Source of the DNA: Himantopus leucocephalus | Taxonomy: Eukaryota; Chordata; Aves; Charadriiformes; Recurvirostridae | NCBI GenBank assembly: GCA_003993805.1 | Contig: RSEF01000001.1 | Span: 145,767,783-145,831,782, forward strand | Length of the DNA stretch: 64,000 nucleotides | Direction: 5' to 3' | Shown: positions 12,501 to 24,948 of the stretch, piece by piece | Numbering within the stretch: the first letter of the stretch is position 1 | Layout of the letters: every line of letters starts with the position of its first letter | Program-made: the position numbers and the translations under genes | The notes under the pieces: generated by a model | What the model was told of the DNA's origin: nothing | Database searches by the model: none | The model's input: the letters and a program-made list of their open reading frames with translations, nothing else

Positions 12501-15500
12501 TGCCCCCACTTTCTCACCTAGAAACACCTCTCACTTCCTACATTCCCTCCCATCTACTGGACATTTGCATTTAAATTATTTATCTTTAGCCTATTACTCT
12601 CCTCTTCCAAAGAAACTCAAGACTTAATTATTTTCAGCTCAGGTTTCTAAATTCTTTATATCTTTTTACGTTATTTCTTTGGTCTGAATAGTGCTTTCAG
12701 CTCCTCTTTGAATTATATTATTTGCAAATACCATTAACACATCGTAGCCTAGCGTTGTAGGCCATTAATAAAGATGTTGGTTGAGGAGAAAGAAGAAATA
12801 AAACCTGCTGATGCTAAACTTGCTCTGGGGGAAAAAAAAAACACACCAGCAACATGGCTTTATTGTACATCAGTGGTTTTGCAATCCATGTGACACTTTT
12901 CCCAAAGATAAGCCAGTTTTTGTTACTTTTTTCAAGTGAAATTCTGTAAGACTCAGTAAAAGCCAACACTACATCTGAAGTTCCTCTCTTTATCCACTAG
13001 TTTTCTATTAAAACTTTTTGGTTTCTCTTAAAATGCAGCATATTTGTGGGTATTGTACACTTTCTGAGCATCTCCTGTGTTTCTAGTTCTCTCTGTCCTT
13101 TCAAATGAAACATGTAAACCAGCATCCTCTCACCTTCCTCAGCTCCTTATGAAATGGTGACTTCAGTATTTCCATGGAAAGACTTGGAAAAGATCATGAT
13201 TTAAAAGCATTCACAAGGAAATGAAGTGCGTGGCTTTGTCTGATGGTCGGACACTCATGCCATAAAGCACGAGAGGCTGAAGCCACAAAGGCAACTTAGA
13301 TGCCCAACTACCACTTCAAGTAGCTACGTAATAACTCATCGCTGAGTTACTCCAACCCTTTGCTCAGTTCTTAACTGCTTCTGTACACACCAAAGCTCCT
13401 GGGAACTAAGTTTACCCCAGAGGATGCATTCCAGTCTCAAAGAAGGTATGCTCATGCCTATGTGTAAGCATTCTCAGGCTGTCTACCAGACTAAGCCTCA
13501 CAGGAATGTAAGAGAAGGTTTATTCACTTTTCTTTATTTAGGGCACTCTCCTGGGAGGTGTGATACATCTTTAAGTTTACTCTTTGCTTTGCTTAGAAGC
13601 TAGGGCTTCTGTCCAGGTGTCAGATGCTCTAAAATTGCGTCCTAATTTCGGGACTGTTAAATGTTCTGGGATAATGATTTCCTGTTAAGAATCTCATGCT
13701 GAAATATGTATTTCCTTTTGTCTCAGGACTTCATCATCAACTCTCTTTTTAGTGTTTTTAATAGCCCAGTTTAGGTAATCTGCTCAATTTGCTAGCCTCC
13801 ACAAATTCTTTCAGGTTACATCTTTGCTCAAGTCAACAGCATGACTACAACTCATATAGGCAGTGCTGGATGAGGTGAGCAGAAAATCCCCTCCTCAGAT
13901 TTGTTTCAGTCTTGTTATGACACGCCTTAGCTTCACTGCTCAATGAAATCACTGGCATTCTGGGGTTTAAATTGCAAATCCTTTCCACTCAGCAGGTGGA
14001 TACGTTAATACAATTGGGTGNTAATACGATTGGGTGTGCTGTAATTAGCACTGAAATTCCCTCCTGAACATTCTCCCCTGCAAAATGCTCCTCTTTTAGC
14101 CGCAGAATGTTTTTCTATTCCAATTCTCTTTCTCAAGATAAAGGGGGTTGTTTGATTGCTGTGTAACCAGGTACAGGGTAAAATTTGTATTCTTATATAT
14201 AAAATTTTGGGGCATGAATTTTTGTCTTTGCTAAGTGTTTAAGTGTTGGTTAGAGCTTACTGTATGAACATGAAGAAGAAGAGCTGGGTACACTTTTTAT
14301 TGATTATATATTAATTCAAATAAGTGTAAGTGCAGCACATTCAATAATTGCTGAAACTTAAAAGTCAAGGTTAGCAAACATATTTGCTGTAATGCTAAGG
14401 TATTTAAATTTAAATTAGCCGGACACATGCAGATCACTCGTTCAAAAAAAGTAATTTTTCTTTATCTCAGAGACACAAATAGATATACTTATGAAAGGAA
14501 GCAGTAAACAAACGGATATTGGCACCTGGGAAACAAGATGAACTGTGAGGCAGAGACTGCCCACAAGACGAAAAGACTGAAGAACATTGTGCTTGAAGTA
14601 TCCCCTCCTGCCAAGCACCACAAAAATTTGACTTGTGTAATGCACTAGCACAAATTTTAAAAGGTAGATAATGTTGTGACCACTAATAACAATGACAGGG
14701 TAAGGTAATAGGAGTATTTCAATCAAACTGTAGTTTTCAGATCAGAAAGAAATTCTCTCTGTATGTACAACATTGTGCAATTGGCCAGGGTGAACAAAGA
14801 TGAAGTGCATTTATGAAAGACAACTGATACCCATAAGGAGAAGGGTACCAAAATAGATTGATCTGGTCTGGCTTGGCTATTTTCCATTACTACTCAAACC
14901 TGAATAAAATTTCTATTTCTCACTTAAGAAAAGGACCTCATTTTAAGAATAGAAAGCAATGCTCAAAAAAAAAACCCAAACCCCAACCAAAACTAGTAAC
15001 TTTGGAGCCTTGTTTAGAGGAAAAGCTAGTAAGCCAGGGTTGAATCTGTTCTGTTATTATTCAGTCATTCTGTGATTTTTTTAAAGTATTTTTTTCATTT
15101 TTGTACCCTAAACTGCCCTCTGACCTCTTTATTATTGTTATTGTAATGAAATCGTAACGAATATCGTTCAAATAAACAAGAATGAGCTAACTCTGGCTAA
15201 AAGCTATTGCTACATTCAACAAACCAAAAACTCTGTGTCCAAGGCAACTGGGACAAAGGATTTTAGTTTGGCTGAACCATACAGTTTTGATCTAGATCCA
15301 AACACTTCCATAAGTCTCAAGATATCCCAATTGTTTTGTTTCAGGCCTGTCTCTGCTAGATGGTATTAATTATTTAGCTACTGCAAAATAAAATCAGTGT
15401 TTTCTTTTTTGTTACCATCACAATTCAAATACAACTAGGTAAGAATTTCACTTCATTGTTTAATCCTCTAGGAAACCTCTTTCCCTGTGAAACTACTGGT

Positions 15501-18500
15501 AATGAAAGTTAACATAGGAGGCCACTAACTTCATGTGAATTTACTACAGGTTTTTCACTTGTTTCAGGTTATAATGTATGGATCTGGCTTTAGCCCTAAT
15601 AGCCTCTGAAAAGGAGGAAGTCAGGAACTGTGCTTGCTGCTTACAGATATTTTTACACCAGGGTTTGTGTTCGGCATTCACAGGAACAAGTAAATCAATA
15701 CATGAAGAACTCCTTTTCCTCCTCTGGACTTCTGAGTTGAAGGATGGGATAGTCCCCGCAAAAATGTGACTGTCAAACTGCAGGCAAGTAAGAAAGAAAG
15801 ATTACCTTGGAGACAATTTACATCCACGTTGCAGGTATGCATTGAGTGTCCCAGTGGCTGCTAGCAACAGTCCAAGGTATGGAGGTGAAGGTTTCATAGG
15901 TCTTGAGGAAAACTCTGGGTGGAACTGAACTCCCACAAAATATGGGTGATCTACAAGATAGATGTCAAAGAAAATTATAAGATGTAGGAAGAAGATAGTA
16001 GAACAACTGTTAGGAAAAAAGTTTATTGAAGATTTCACACATGAGTCCAGAAGCCAGATCAGCATGTGTGAATTTAAGGGCGAGGCAGCAGGAACCCTAA
16101 CTTTTTCCACGAAAAGCAACCGACAACAGAGGCAGAAGGTTAGGAAGGCAAATTAAGGAAAAATCATCCTGTGATTCAACCTTAACGTGCACAATTATGT
16201 AATTAAAAGCTGAATAATAAACCTGTACCGACATGTGTGGGCAGGGGGATGGGGTAAGAACCACAAAGTCTACATTTATCATGTTATTTTCGTAGTTTTT
16301 GGTTTTCAATACATATTTATGCATGTATATTCAGAACGTGCCAATACATATCTGAGAGAGAAATAAAAACAGTTCCTAAAAGACCAAGCATTACCATACA
16401 GCAACTATTTACACACTAAGAGATGGATATGAAAGTAACATACAGAGAAAACGGGGGGGAAAGCTTCAAATAATTAGGCCTGGAAAGGATCTCCTGGGAC
16501 ATTAAATCCAGTCTCCTGTTACTGAATGCAACTATGTCATGTAGTCTCATCCACAAAGGGTCAAGGCTCTGCCGTAACACCCTCTGGGTTTTTTTGCTCC
16601 CACTAGAAAGCTCTTCTGATACTACCTCCTTTTGCTTAGAAACCTTTCCTAATTCACAGGCCATCTTTGTTACAGCCAACTTATATCTATTTCTTATGGT
16701 GCTCTTCTTTACTGCTTTTTGTCCTGTGTGATTAAGGATGTCAATATCACTATCATTCAATTCTGTCTGCTAAGCTAAACCAGCCACGCTGATTCATCTT
16801 CTGTTAAATCTTCAGCTCTGTTTCCCAGTCAAAGCACCTCTTTACTACTGCTTCTGCTTCCCTTCTGTCTTCTTTGAAAGGACAAGGAAGGAACAATGTT
16901 TTCGTACTCCTCCATACTGTGCACCTGTTCCTTCTTTGAATACTGTTTTAAAGGAGCTAACATTAACCACTTCTAGTGCCAGGACACTGGACAAAATTAA
17001 CCACAGATCTCTTCTGGTTCGACAATTCCCAAAACAATCCCAAACATCAAAGAATTTCTCTGCAGTACAGAATAAGTGATAACAAGAAAGATGGGGTTTC
17101 CTTCTATGAAGATAAACTATATGATCTAGTATACTGCTCTTGTCTCTGCTGCTATGTTTTAAAGAGAACCTGGATCCTAAATTTATCCCATAACTTCTTT
17201 CTCTCTACCATGCAATTTAGTTCCTTAAAGCTGTAAAACAAGACAATGGCAAAGCATCAAATATTTTCTGTGGGGATATTTTGCTTAAAAGCCTAAGCTA
17301 TCTGGTATACTGTTATTTCTGTGCTTCTGCTCCAACCCACCCTCCTCCCTATGGTGATTGTTTTTCTTTAGTAATCAGAGTCTCCCTGCAGCCCATTCTG
17401 AAATAATTCCAGGTTTTACTGCTGCTTTTACTCTTTTCACAGTAACATGCAATTTAAAAATCCTGCCTGATTTATTTCACAATGCTTTCTATAGTTGTTT
17501 CATGCAGGGCAGACAAAATAGCCTCCCAACACCAGCATGCATAACAGAGGTAATCTATCAGGGACAAACTAAGCAAAGAACACCATGACAATTAGTAGTT
17601 TATGAATTCACATGTATCCTTTGCTCCCAGATTACTCTCTATGGTGCAGTTGCTTGACACTGAATATAGACACCTACTTATAAACCCTGGTTCAAAATTA
17701 CAGCACTGTTCCTCAACATACCATGCAGCATAAAATGAATTCTTGGGAGCATCATGTCACAAATAGCACTCCATCAGATGATAATGTATTCTTATGATAA
17801 ATTTCTGTTTCTGTGCATGGAGTTTATCTTAACCAATGGCAATTAGGGGCCATGTAAGTAAACAAGAAAAATCTTGTAAGGTAGCCTGCATCTTCAGGCA
17901 CCTGACACTTATCTAGCCAACAGTGACTTAATAGCAAGGAGTTAAACAAAGAAGAAAAAAAAAAGGGATTGTTTCCAAGAGCTGTTCTGTGTAGCATTCA
18001 ACAAACATATGCAGTGTAGCTCCTTTTTATTTTAGAACCTTTTAGAAAAGACATCAAGTCTTACTTGCTAAAGTAGTCCAAATCTACCAGATTTCCACAG
18101 TATCAAACCCTCATTTATCTGAATCACTTCTGTGAAAGAAAGGGGCTTGCTTTCTATCTGATTTTCCCACTTTCTTCTACGATTCTAAACAGAAGGTAAC
18201 TGAAGGAGGCACAAACTGATTGGAAGGCATCTTGGAAGGTCTCTAGTGCTGCCTCCTGCTCAAAGCAGAGTCAAGTTCAAAATTAAATCAGGTCGCTAAC
18301 AGCTTTACTACTCAAGTTCTGAAGGTCGCTATCAGGACGGATGGAGATTTCACAGCCTCTTTAGATAACATATTCCACTGATGGAACTTTGGCTATATTG
18401 CATGTATACACATTTCATATACTCAAGGAAACTGAACGCATATTAGTTACTGGGACCCAACTAAAAATATTTGAGGGTGCTTAGGGAGCAGGCCAATGTC

Positions 18501-21500
18501 ATTGTGAAGCTGGCTGTTATCTTTAAAAGGCCAAGGCAATCATGAGAGGTCCCTGATAACTGGAAAAAGGCAGTCACCATGCCCTTCTTCAAGAAAGACA
18601 AAAAGAAGGATCCAAGGAACTACAGGACAGTCAGCCTAACCTCTGTTTATGGCAAGATTATGAAACAAATCCTCCTCCAAGGCATTTCCAGACACATGAA
18701 GGACAAGAAGACAACTGGGCACAATAAGCTCAGGAACAATCAGTCTTTGGATGCAGGGAAAGCAGTAGCCTTCCTTTATCATGACTTTAGCAAGGCTTTT
18801 GATATGGTTTCCTAGCATCCAAATTGGGAGATACGGACTGTGGGTAGACTACCAAGTGTGTTAAAAAATGGCTGGACTGCTAGGTTCGAAGAGGAGTGGT
18901 GAGTGGTTTGAAGTCCAACCAATAGGATACTTGGGGATACTCAAAACTTGACTGATACGGCTCTCAACAACCTGATCTATATTTGAAGGCAGCCCTGTGC
19001 TGGAGCAGAAGGTTGGACTAGATGACCTCCCAAATCACTTCTGATTCTACATAGCCAAATCCCACTGAGCTACAATTATGACCTTTTGGAAAAGAAGCAT
19101 GTCTCTCCCTGATAATCAAATACACACACAATCCTTGAGAAGTGTAAGACTTCTCCCAACATCCTCTAAATCTTCACCCATTGTAATACCCAGGTGAAGT
19201 CAGCAGTATTCCCAAACATAATCTTAGCTGTTATGACAGCTAAACATTGTGCCTACATAGAATTTAACAACCTATAGTTTACGTGGTTTTAATAGATGTG
19301 GAAAGTACTACAGACAAGCAAGACACTCACTTTCCAGTTCAATAATTTCCATTCTGTTCCCTTCCGTATCATGGCCAACAAATTTCAAACCTTTCTCTTC
19401 AAAGCAGTGAGTCAATTCTGGGTTCACCTGAAATATTGAAAGTAATAATAATTGTAGTTCTATTTATTTTTGGATTTAACAAACAGTAGTAGTTAATTGT
19501 AATGTTTTTAGTATGCGTACTAGAATGAGAAGAATTGAGAAAAGTGTTGGGAACTTTTGCTTTCTTGTTTCAACAACTCTCTGGTAAAAATTTGTAAAAG
19601 TGGGGATGCTCATTTAATAAGAGAATAATCTGTAATTTTAAAACTTACTACATAGCATTCAAAAGATTAAAGCCAGGGACCCTTCTGCTTGCTGTCCTCC
19701 TGCCTGATTCTGAGCAGCTTTCCTCATTTTCTAAATGGCCCACTACAGTAGGCGTAAAGACTGACCTCCTATTTCAACACTGCATTTCAGTGGTTATGAC
19801 ACATGCCGTGGTTCAGCTCCTCCTTCAAACTGAGGAGCTCTGCAGTGAGCTGTTTCATTTCCCTGGTGATGTTCAAACCACTCAGTTAATATTCAAACTC
19901 TGAGCACCTTTACCACCATCACATTGTCCTCCCAGCTTTTTAAGGAAACTTAACATTGTCTGAATTAGGTTATAGCATGCACACATCTTATAGCTCAGGA
20001 CCCTCTGGAGATACTAATGGAGTCAGGTTCCTCCTGAACCATCTCAGATATAACTCTAGGAGTCCAGCTCTTGCCTGTCTCCTTGAATGACAGTATTTTG
20101 AATGCACACAGACACCTTTGCTCAGATGGTATCAAACAGAGGAGTGGACTTACACAAGGGGCCTACAGACTTGGATGGTAGGAAGCAAGTGATCTGAATT
20201 AGCCTCTGAGTTGTTGTCTGTTGTCTGAAGTCTGCCTACATTTAGACCACAAAAGAATGTGCACTACCTGAACATAGTCCAAGCCTTTAAATAAGCCAAA
20301 TCGGCCAAGAAGCAATGCATTTAAGGATTATAAGCCTTCACTTTTCAAATATTTCCCAAGAAGTCAAGTCAGGTAATCTCTGACATCACTTTCCAAGACC
20401 ATTTCACTAAGACACTGCACGATCTTTACCACAGAAACAGTATGCTACACTATTCCCCTCTATTGAACACTTGCAAGAANTCCCTCTATTGAACGCTTGC
20501 AAGAACACTTCTGTGATACTGTGTCTGGCTTCAGGCCCCTCAGTACAAGAAAGAGATTGACAAAATGTTGCGAGTCCATAGGAGGTCCAACCAGGATGGT
20601 TAAGGGGGGTGGACCAAACACAACATAGGAGGAGAGACTGGATGAGCTGGATTTGTTCAGCCTAGAAAAGCCAAGGCAACAAGTGGATCTCATTGCTGAC
20701 CTCAACTATCTAACAGGACAATATGAAGAAGACTGTGCCAGACTCTGCTCAGAGACGCACAGCACAAGACAGAGATAAAAGACAAATTGCCCAAGGAAAT
20801 CTCCTATTAGATCTAAGGGGGAAAAGGGTTCGCAATGATGTGGTTAAGCATTGGAACAGATTGTCAAAACATGTTGTGGAATCTCTCCAAAGAGATTCAA
20901 AACTAGATGGGACAAAATCCTGAGCAGCCTGATTTAATTTTGAAGTTGGCTCAGCTCCAAACAGGGAGTTGGAGCAGAAGACTTACAGAGGTCCCTTTCG
21001 ATCTAAATTATACTATCTAGCCATTACTAAATTTTGGGTTATGTTTATGTAAGAAATCTCCCATTGGCTTTAAGGAGAATTGTACCTACTGAGAGAAACA
21101 CAATTGGCTTAAGCCTTAACTTTTGAGCACAAAGTACATTAGTAGCGCTTACCTCATATCGATGCCTGTGTCGCTCCTCTACAAACATTTCATCACCATA
21201 AAGTTTCCCTGAATATACAACAAAAAAAGACAGTAATGCTAATGTGTTGCTATAATAGTTGTTACAACTATTTCTTGTAATTTAAACCTCAAAAAGATTT
21301 CATGTGTAAAACACAACAGGACACTATTCATCTCACTCCAGCTTTCTGTTTTTCAGAGGGATGACTAGTTTCTTTTAATGTACTGCTACCTGAGTTTATT
21401 CAGGATTCATATTCAACATTCCTTGGCCAGAAATAGCTTAGGTAGACTACAGTCTGAAGGCCACGCTTAAACTAATTTAAATTGCAAAGCCCAAATTAAA

Positions 21501-23352
21501 ATAAAAAATGTTTAAGTGAACAAGCAACATAAAATCCCTTCAGGGTTTTACAACAGTTGTATGCAAAAGGTGCAGTGAAGGAAGCCTTTTAGTAGCATCT
21601 GTTCCATTTTCATAGATTATGCATGGCAGCTGGCATAATACCTCCAATGACAAACATTCTCTCTGCTTTCCTGATCTCATTACCCAAATGACTCTTGCAA
21701 TCCTCTGAGCCTCATCTGGAACACTGTACATTACAGAGCAACAAGGAGTAGGTTAGAGGTATGCAGTAAACCAGAATTTAATCTTATCTCTCACTTAACT
21801 TTACAGCTCAAACTTTGCTCTCAATTTATCCTAGACTCATTAGGATTACTATCTTGCTTAGGTGTTGGTACAAGAACTAGACTGCCAAGATCTCCAAAAA
21901 TTGTAGTGCAATAGTACTGCAATTTTACAAAAAGTGGTAAGCATAAGAACCACCTTTTCAAAACCATTATTTCCATTCAAGCTGTAAGGCATTAGGAACA
22001 GGAATCAGATTTCCTGAGTAAACTACCAGAGCTTTCTATGAATCTGTGATAAATACGATCATCTAAACAACCCATAATACTGGTCAGGAGTTACAACATA
22101 TGTTAATTTTCACTAACTTTTCCATGAAGTGTTTAGGCCACAGAACAGCTTGTACCTTGTGATATGCATATCTGTGTCACACCTAGGCAAAGTATCACCC
22201 AGATCAGCCAGATCACAGGCATTCTCTAGAAAGGCAGATTTTTCATTAAATTGGCATATGTGTTATGCTTTGGTCTCCTGCTGAAGTAGCTGTCGTTTTT
22301 AAAAGCTCAGAAGGATACATTCCAGCAGTTCAACATATCTAAATATAGTAATAGCTCAGATCAATGTCAAGGGCAGAGCAATATAAGAAATATGCCCATA
22401 TTTATCAATGGACAAGAAATCACTTTTTACACATTTTCATCATCACTTATATTACTACTGTATAATGGGCTGAATAATAGGAAACAAGTATTACTTAAAT
22501 TTTAAAATACATTTAGATCAAATTGAATCATTTGTTCTATATTCTGGTTGCTTTTATTTTGCCTTTTACAGCAAATCATTTTCCTTTTCTACAACAAATA
22601 ATTTGCTTGCCCAAAACAAGACGGTTTCCAGGGCTGGGCTAAGCCTAGGGCAGTGCTGGATCAGAGACTGGAGTTAAGCAGGGCCTGGCTATAATTAGGA
22701 CACAAACTAGCAAACACCGTCAAGACAAGGTGTGGACTAAGGCAGCGAGGCCAGATGATGTTTAAGGCTGAGGTGTACTGGCAACTCTAGGGAATGACAA
22801 GCAACATTTAGGTCTGGCAAGAGCTTAATGGGTAGGAGTTTGGGTTGGTTCTACCAAAAAGCTTCAAGGGTAGAACAAGAAGCCCTGGTTCACACACCCT
22901 ATCAACTCATAAAGAACATCGGAAGAAAATGCTCTGATCTTCTCAAGAAACTAATGAATTAAACTACCATAAAATGTATTTCAATTATCTCAACAGTATC
23001 CTCATCATTTATTTAAAGTGTTGGACCCTAACTGACCTTTTCACTGGGCCTTCCAGATGTCTCTCATTTCTTTCTTTACATTCATATCCTGGATAAATGT
23101 ATATAGGAACAGGATCACGAGCTCAAGGAAGTCGTCACCCAGCTGCTTGTTTGAGGCTGTAGTCCTTTAACAAAATGTGCTTTGGCATTTTTGCTTTGCC
23201 ATATTACAGAGTTCCTATTCAAAAGGCAAGTCATAAGACCAGAAATGTAACTTACTTAAAACAGAATTCTGCGTTTTGAAAACAGTCCTCCTCTTCCCCA
23301 GTCTCATTGTTCCACCCATATCTCCAGGATTGTGTTCTGGCATGTCAATAAC
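6468..23352 (-). CDS. CTPS2: CTP synthase 2, 3' half (five terminal coding exons)
   Basis: The carboxy-terminal part of CTP synthase, which makes CTP from UTP with ATP and glutamine-derived ammonia in the cytoplasm. The coding join on the minus strand is 23352-23256, 21208-21153, 19427-19331, 15950-15806, 6537-6468. This is 465 nt, or 154 residues plus stop, and every junction is GT..AG and in phase. It covers the end of the class-I glutaminase domain: [28 protein letters not shown], the catalytic His and Glu in [18 protein letters not shown], and a Ser/Asp-rich tail ([13 protein letters not shown]). CTPS2 rather than CTPS1 is chosen because of [23 protein letters not shown] and NAYLQ-GCKLS. 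The glutaminase Cys and everything before it is missing from this strand; it is found on the plus strand at 51008-62543. The frame is open throughout with no sign of decay. Confidence 0.95.
9981..10094. repeat. Two tandem 52-54 bp hairpin units
   Basis: Unit 1 has arms CACTGCAAAGTGA (9981-9993) and TCACTTTGCAGT (10021-10032), with an inner ACCAG...CTGGT pairing. Unit 2 has arms AACTGCAATGTGA (10034-10046) and CACTTTGCAGTG (10075-10086), followed by a further AACTGCAA. The units are imperfect direct copies of each other (shared core agtacctascctgg-like), so the block can fold as two hairpins or one large one. Confidence 0.75.
11039..11067. repeat. Perfect 13-bp-arm palindrome
   Basis: TTTTTATGATCAT (11039-11051), loop TAT, then ATGATCATAAAAA (11055-11067): 13 of 13 bases pair. 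It sits in very AT-rich intron DNA; the ATATGATC motif recurs near 11101. Probably a cruciform-prone sequence without coding role. Confidence 0.85.
14006..14036. repeat. 15-bp duplication flanking a single N (join artefact)
   Basis: taatacaattgggtg (14006-14020), N at 14021, then taatacgattgggtg (14022-14036); one mismatch. Same pattern as the longer N-flanking copies elsewhere in the window. Confidence 0.75.
15806..15950 (-). CDS. CTPS2: CTPS2 exon with glutaminase His/Glu
   Basis: Minus-strand acceptor TTGTAG before AT|CAC, donor AG|GTAATC. The first codon is completed from the previous exon (A+AT = Asn), giving [18 protein letters not shown], then a [15 protein letters not shown] stretch and [12 protein letters not shown]. 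The H and E of QFHPE are the second and third members of the glutaminase Cys-His-Glu triad (His526 and Glu528 in human CTPS1 numbering). 145 nt; the partial codon AG passes to the last exon. Confidence 0.96.
16460..16765 (-). repeat. Old, diverged CR1-like LINE (antisense)
   Basis: Order of phrases matches an antisense CR1 3' region: 'cctggaaaggatctcctgggac', 'ccagtctcctgttactgaatgc', 'cttagaaacctttcctaattc', 'cttatatctatttcttatggtgctct'. Heavily diverged, so an ancient copy; boundaries are approximate. Confidence 0.55.
18222..18392 (-). repeat. Old CR1-like LINE fragment (antisense)
   Basis: 'ttggaaggcatcttggaaggtctctagtgctgcctcctgctcaaagcagagtc' parallels the antisense CR1 3' end, followed by 'ggatggagatttcacagcctctttagataacatattccac'. 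Diverged and short. Confidence 0.6.
18460..19050 (+). repeat. CR1 LINE with reverse-transcriptase remnant (sense)
   Basis: The 78-residue open stretch at 18579-18815 contains RT-like segments in CR1 order: [40 protein letters not shown], then [12 protein letters not shown], with a large deletion between. Downstream text ends in the CR1 3' phrase 'ggttggactagatgacctccc...gattctac' at about 19010-19048. It is a decayed LINE, not a host gene. Confidence 0.88.
19331..19427 (-). CDS. CTPS2: CTPS2 exon (VNPEL...IIELE)
   Basis: Minus-strand acceptor TATTTCAG, donor GAAA|GTGAGT. 97 nt, starting in phase 0: [18 protein letters not shown] then [14 protein letters not shown] plus one base. Belongs to the glutaminase domain just before the catalytic His. 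The CTPS2-type ending IIELE(N) separates it from CTPS1. Confidence 0.95.
20455..20505. repeat. 25-bp duplication flanking a single N (join artefact)
   Basis: tcccctctattgaacacttg... before and tccctctattgaacgcttg... after the N at 20480, differing at two positions. Same type of assembly join as at 3910 and 6023. Confidence 0.8.
20506..21012 (+). repeat. CR1 LINE 3' region (sense, diverged)
   Basis: Follows the sense CR1 3' order: 'cttctgtgatactgtgtctggcttcaggcccctcagtacaagaaagag', 'tgagctggatttgttcagcctagaaaagcc', 'tctcctattagatctaaggggg', 'gatgtggttaagcattggaacagattgtc', 'ttgtggaatctctccaaagagattcaaaactagatggg', 'gaggtcccttt'. The 66-residue reading at 20723-20923 lies inside it and is not a gene. 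Confidence 0.8.
21153..21208 (-). CDS. CTPS2: CTPS2 exon ([18 protein letters not shown])
   Basis: Minus-strand acceptor TATATTCAG before GG|AAA, donor GAG|GTAAGC. 56 nt. The previous exon contributes A, so the split codon is AGG (Arg), giving [26 protein letters not shown] is invariant in CTP synthases. Confidence 0.96.
21209..23255 (-). other. CTPS2: CTPS2 intron
   Basis: 2.0 kb AT-rich intron. A somewhat GC-richer patch at 22610-22880 is unassigned. No exon or clear repeat seen. Confidence 0.8.
23256..23352 (-). CDS. CTPS2: CTPS2 exon ([14 protein letters not shown]...)
   Basis: Minus-strand acceptor TCTACAG, donor TTAA|GTAAGT. 97 nt beginning in phase 0 at [20 protein letters not shown], then [12 protein letters not shown]. 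MPEHNPGxxGGTMRLG is a signature stretch of CTP synthase glutaminase domains. The residues that should come just before it (ending NPV) are on the opposite strand at 62543. Confidence 0.96.
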
Positions 23353-24904
23353 CTGTAGAGAAAAATTGTTTAAACACTGTTTCATCCAACAGAGGAAAAA
23401 AATATGCAACATTTGTGTAACAGGCTGCATAGATTTATAAATAGTAACATCATTTATTTTTCCTCCAAGCATTCCCAATTATGACTTCTCTTTGGTTTTC
23501 CTAATGCTTTGTTCTCAGCATTGGGACTACAGTAGACTGAGGATATTAACTAACTGGTGTGAAACTTTTTCATTTCATGTTAAGATCAACAAAAGCAATT
23601 TATTAATTCCTTCATTTAATTTTTGGGGTGGAAAAAACCCTTTATTTTAAAAAAGATACCAAAATGTTAGCAATAGGATAATTCTGCCAAAAGCTATTCT
23701 TGGTGCTGTAAGAGTACATAGATTTTTAAAAACTGATAAATTCATAGACAAAAAAAATCCATCAAGTGATAGAGACACCATCTCTGAAAAAGTGAGTCCC
23801 TGAACCACAGTGATAGAGACTGAAAGATTATCCTGGGTAAATATTCCTGTACACTAGGCCCTTTCTTACACTGTTCTTTATAGACAATGTTCTTTCTTAC
23901 GCTAAAAGGCAGAAACAGCCTTACCAAGACACCGAAAGTCCTCTTTTTGGGAAGTGGGAGAAGAGAAGGGCATGGAGGAGCAGAGTAAAAAGAGGGCACT
24001 TATAACAAGACTATAATCTAATGTTGTAAAAGCAGAGTACTGAAAGGGGTGACTCCAACATGTGTGTGCTATTTCAGATCGTATATGTAACTAATTTATC
24101 ACAGGGAGAAAATGGAAAACCTCCCCCTCTAATTCACCTTTACTAAAGGGTTTCTCAGACTGCCTAAGAATCCACAAAATATTGGGTTGCCTTGTATGAA
24201 GAACATGCTATTTAATGTTGCATTTAAAGAAGAGGATATACGAATACTGGTTTTGCAGACTGAAGCAGATGGGTCAAATGGCCGCTACGTGGGTGAAGTG
24301 GAATCCAGGATGGTGGGATTCAGGGGACGTGAGAAACAACTGCTTAGTGGAAGGAGTGCATTAAGTTTTGCTCAGTTTGAAAAATCCTGCTGGTTCTCAC
24401 AATCATGTTTAGAGGAAGTCTGTCTCAGAGAGGTAAAACAGTTCAAAATTGTAGAAACAGATGAGCTGAAGCTATGACCTACATACTTGTATTTGCATAT
24501 ACACACTCTGTGAGGAATATAATTGACAAAGAAGCGTTCTAAAAATACAAATATTCACACATAAGGGTAACATGGGATTGGATTTTTATTAACCTTAACT
24601 TGCCCTCTGGGAGTAATGAAAACAATTTCTGATGATACACTTCATAAAGTGGAGTTATTTAATTTAGAAGAGATGGTGGAAAGTGCTTAGCCTTTGGCCT
24701 TGTGCCAATGCATTTCAGCTGTGCAATTATCTCTGTATAACCTTATACCTTCAAAATGTTATTTATAAGCTATATACTCATTATAAAATGTCACGAGCAG
24801 AAGTTGTGATCAAGCCAGTGGGATATTACAAATCCCCTAATTACCTGCCAAATCATGAAGGTGAAGACTATGCAGCATATTCAGCTAAAAAAATCCCACA
24901 AACT

Positions 24905-24948
24905 AAAAAAAAAAAAAAAAAAAAAAANAAAAAAAAAAAAAAAAAAAA
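24905..24948. repeat. Poly(A) run with unresolved N
   Basis: About 44 bases of A with a single N at 24928. Length is unreliable in the assembly. Confidence 0.9.

Larger units (their letters stand above)
6538..15805 (-). other. CTPS2: CTPS2 intron (last), 9.3 kb
   Basis: Large final intron. No exon seen inside. It holds a tandem hairpin pair (9981-10094), a perfect palindrome (11039-11067), a GC-richer unassigned block near 11640-12290, a CR1-tail scrap at about 10404-10430, and a single-N join at 14021. At 7740-7900 an AATAAA (about 7809) lies some 80 bp before an A-run, which could be an old LTR or retroposed transcript end. I cannot name it. Confidence 0.8.
15951..19330 (-). other. CTPS2: CTPS2 intron
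   Basis: 3.4 kb intron containing three CR1 remnants (listed). No further exon recognised. Confidence 0.85.
19428..21152 (-). other. CTPS2: CTPS2 intron
   Basis: 1.7 kb intron with a sense CR1 fragment and a single-N join at 20480 whose flanks are near-identical (cctctattgaacacttgcaagaa before, cctctattgaacgcttgcaagaa after). No exon inside. Confidence 0.85.

Noticed and set aside
18579..18815. 78-residue open frame with reverse-transcriptase similarity as an active gene
   Set aside because: It is a deleted piece of a CR1 LINE in an intron, with no intact ORF around it.
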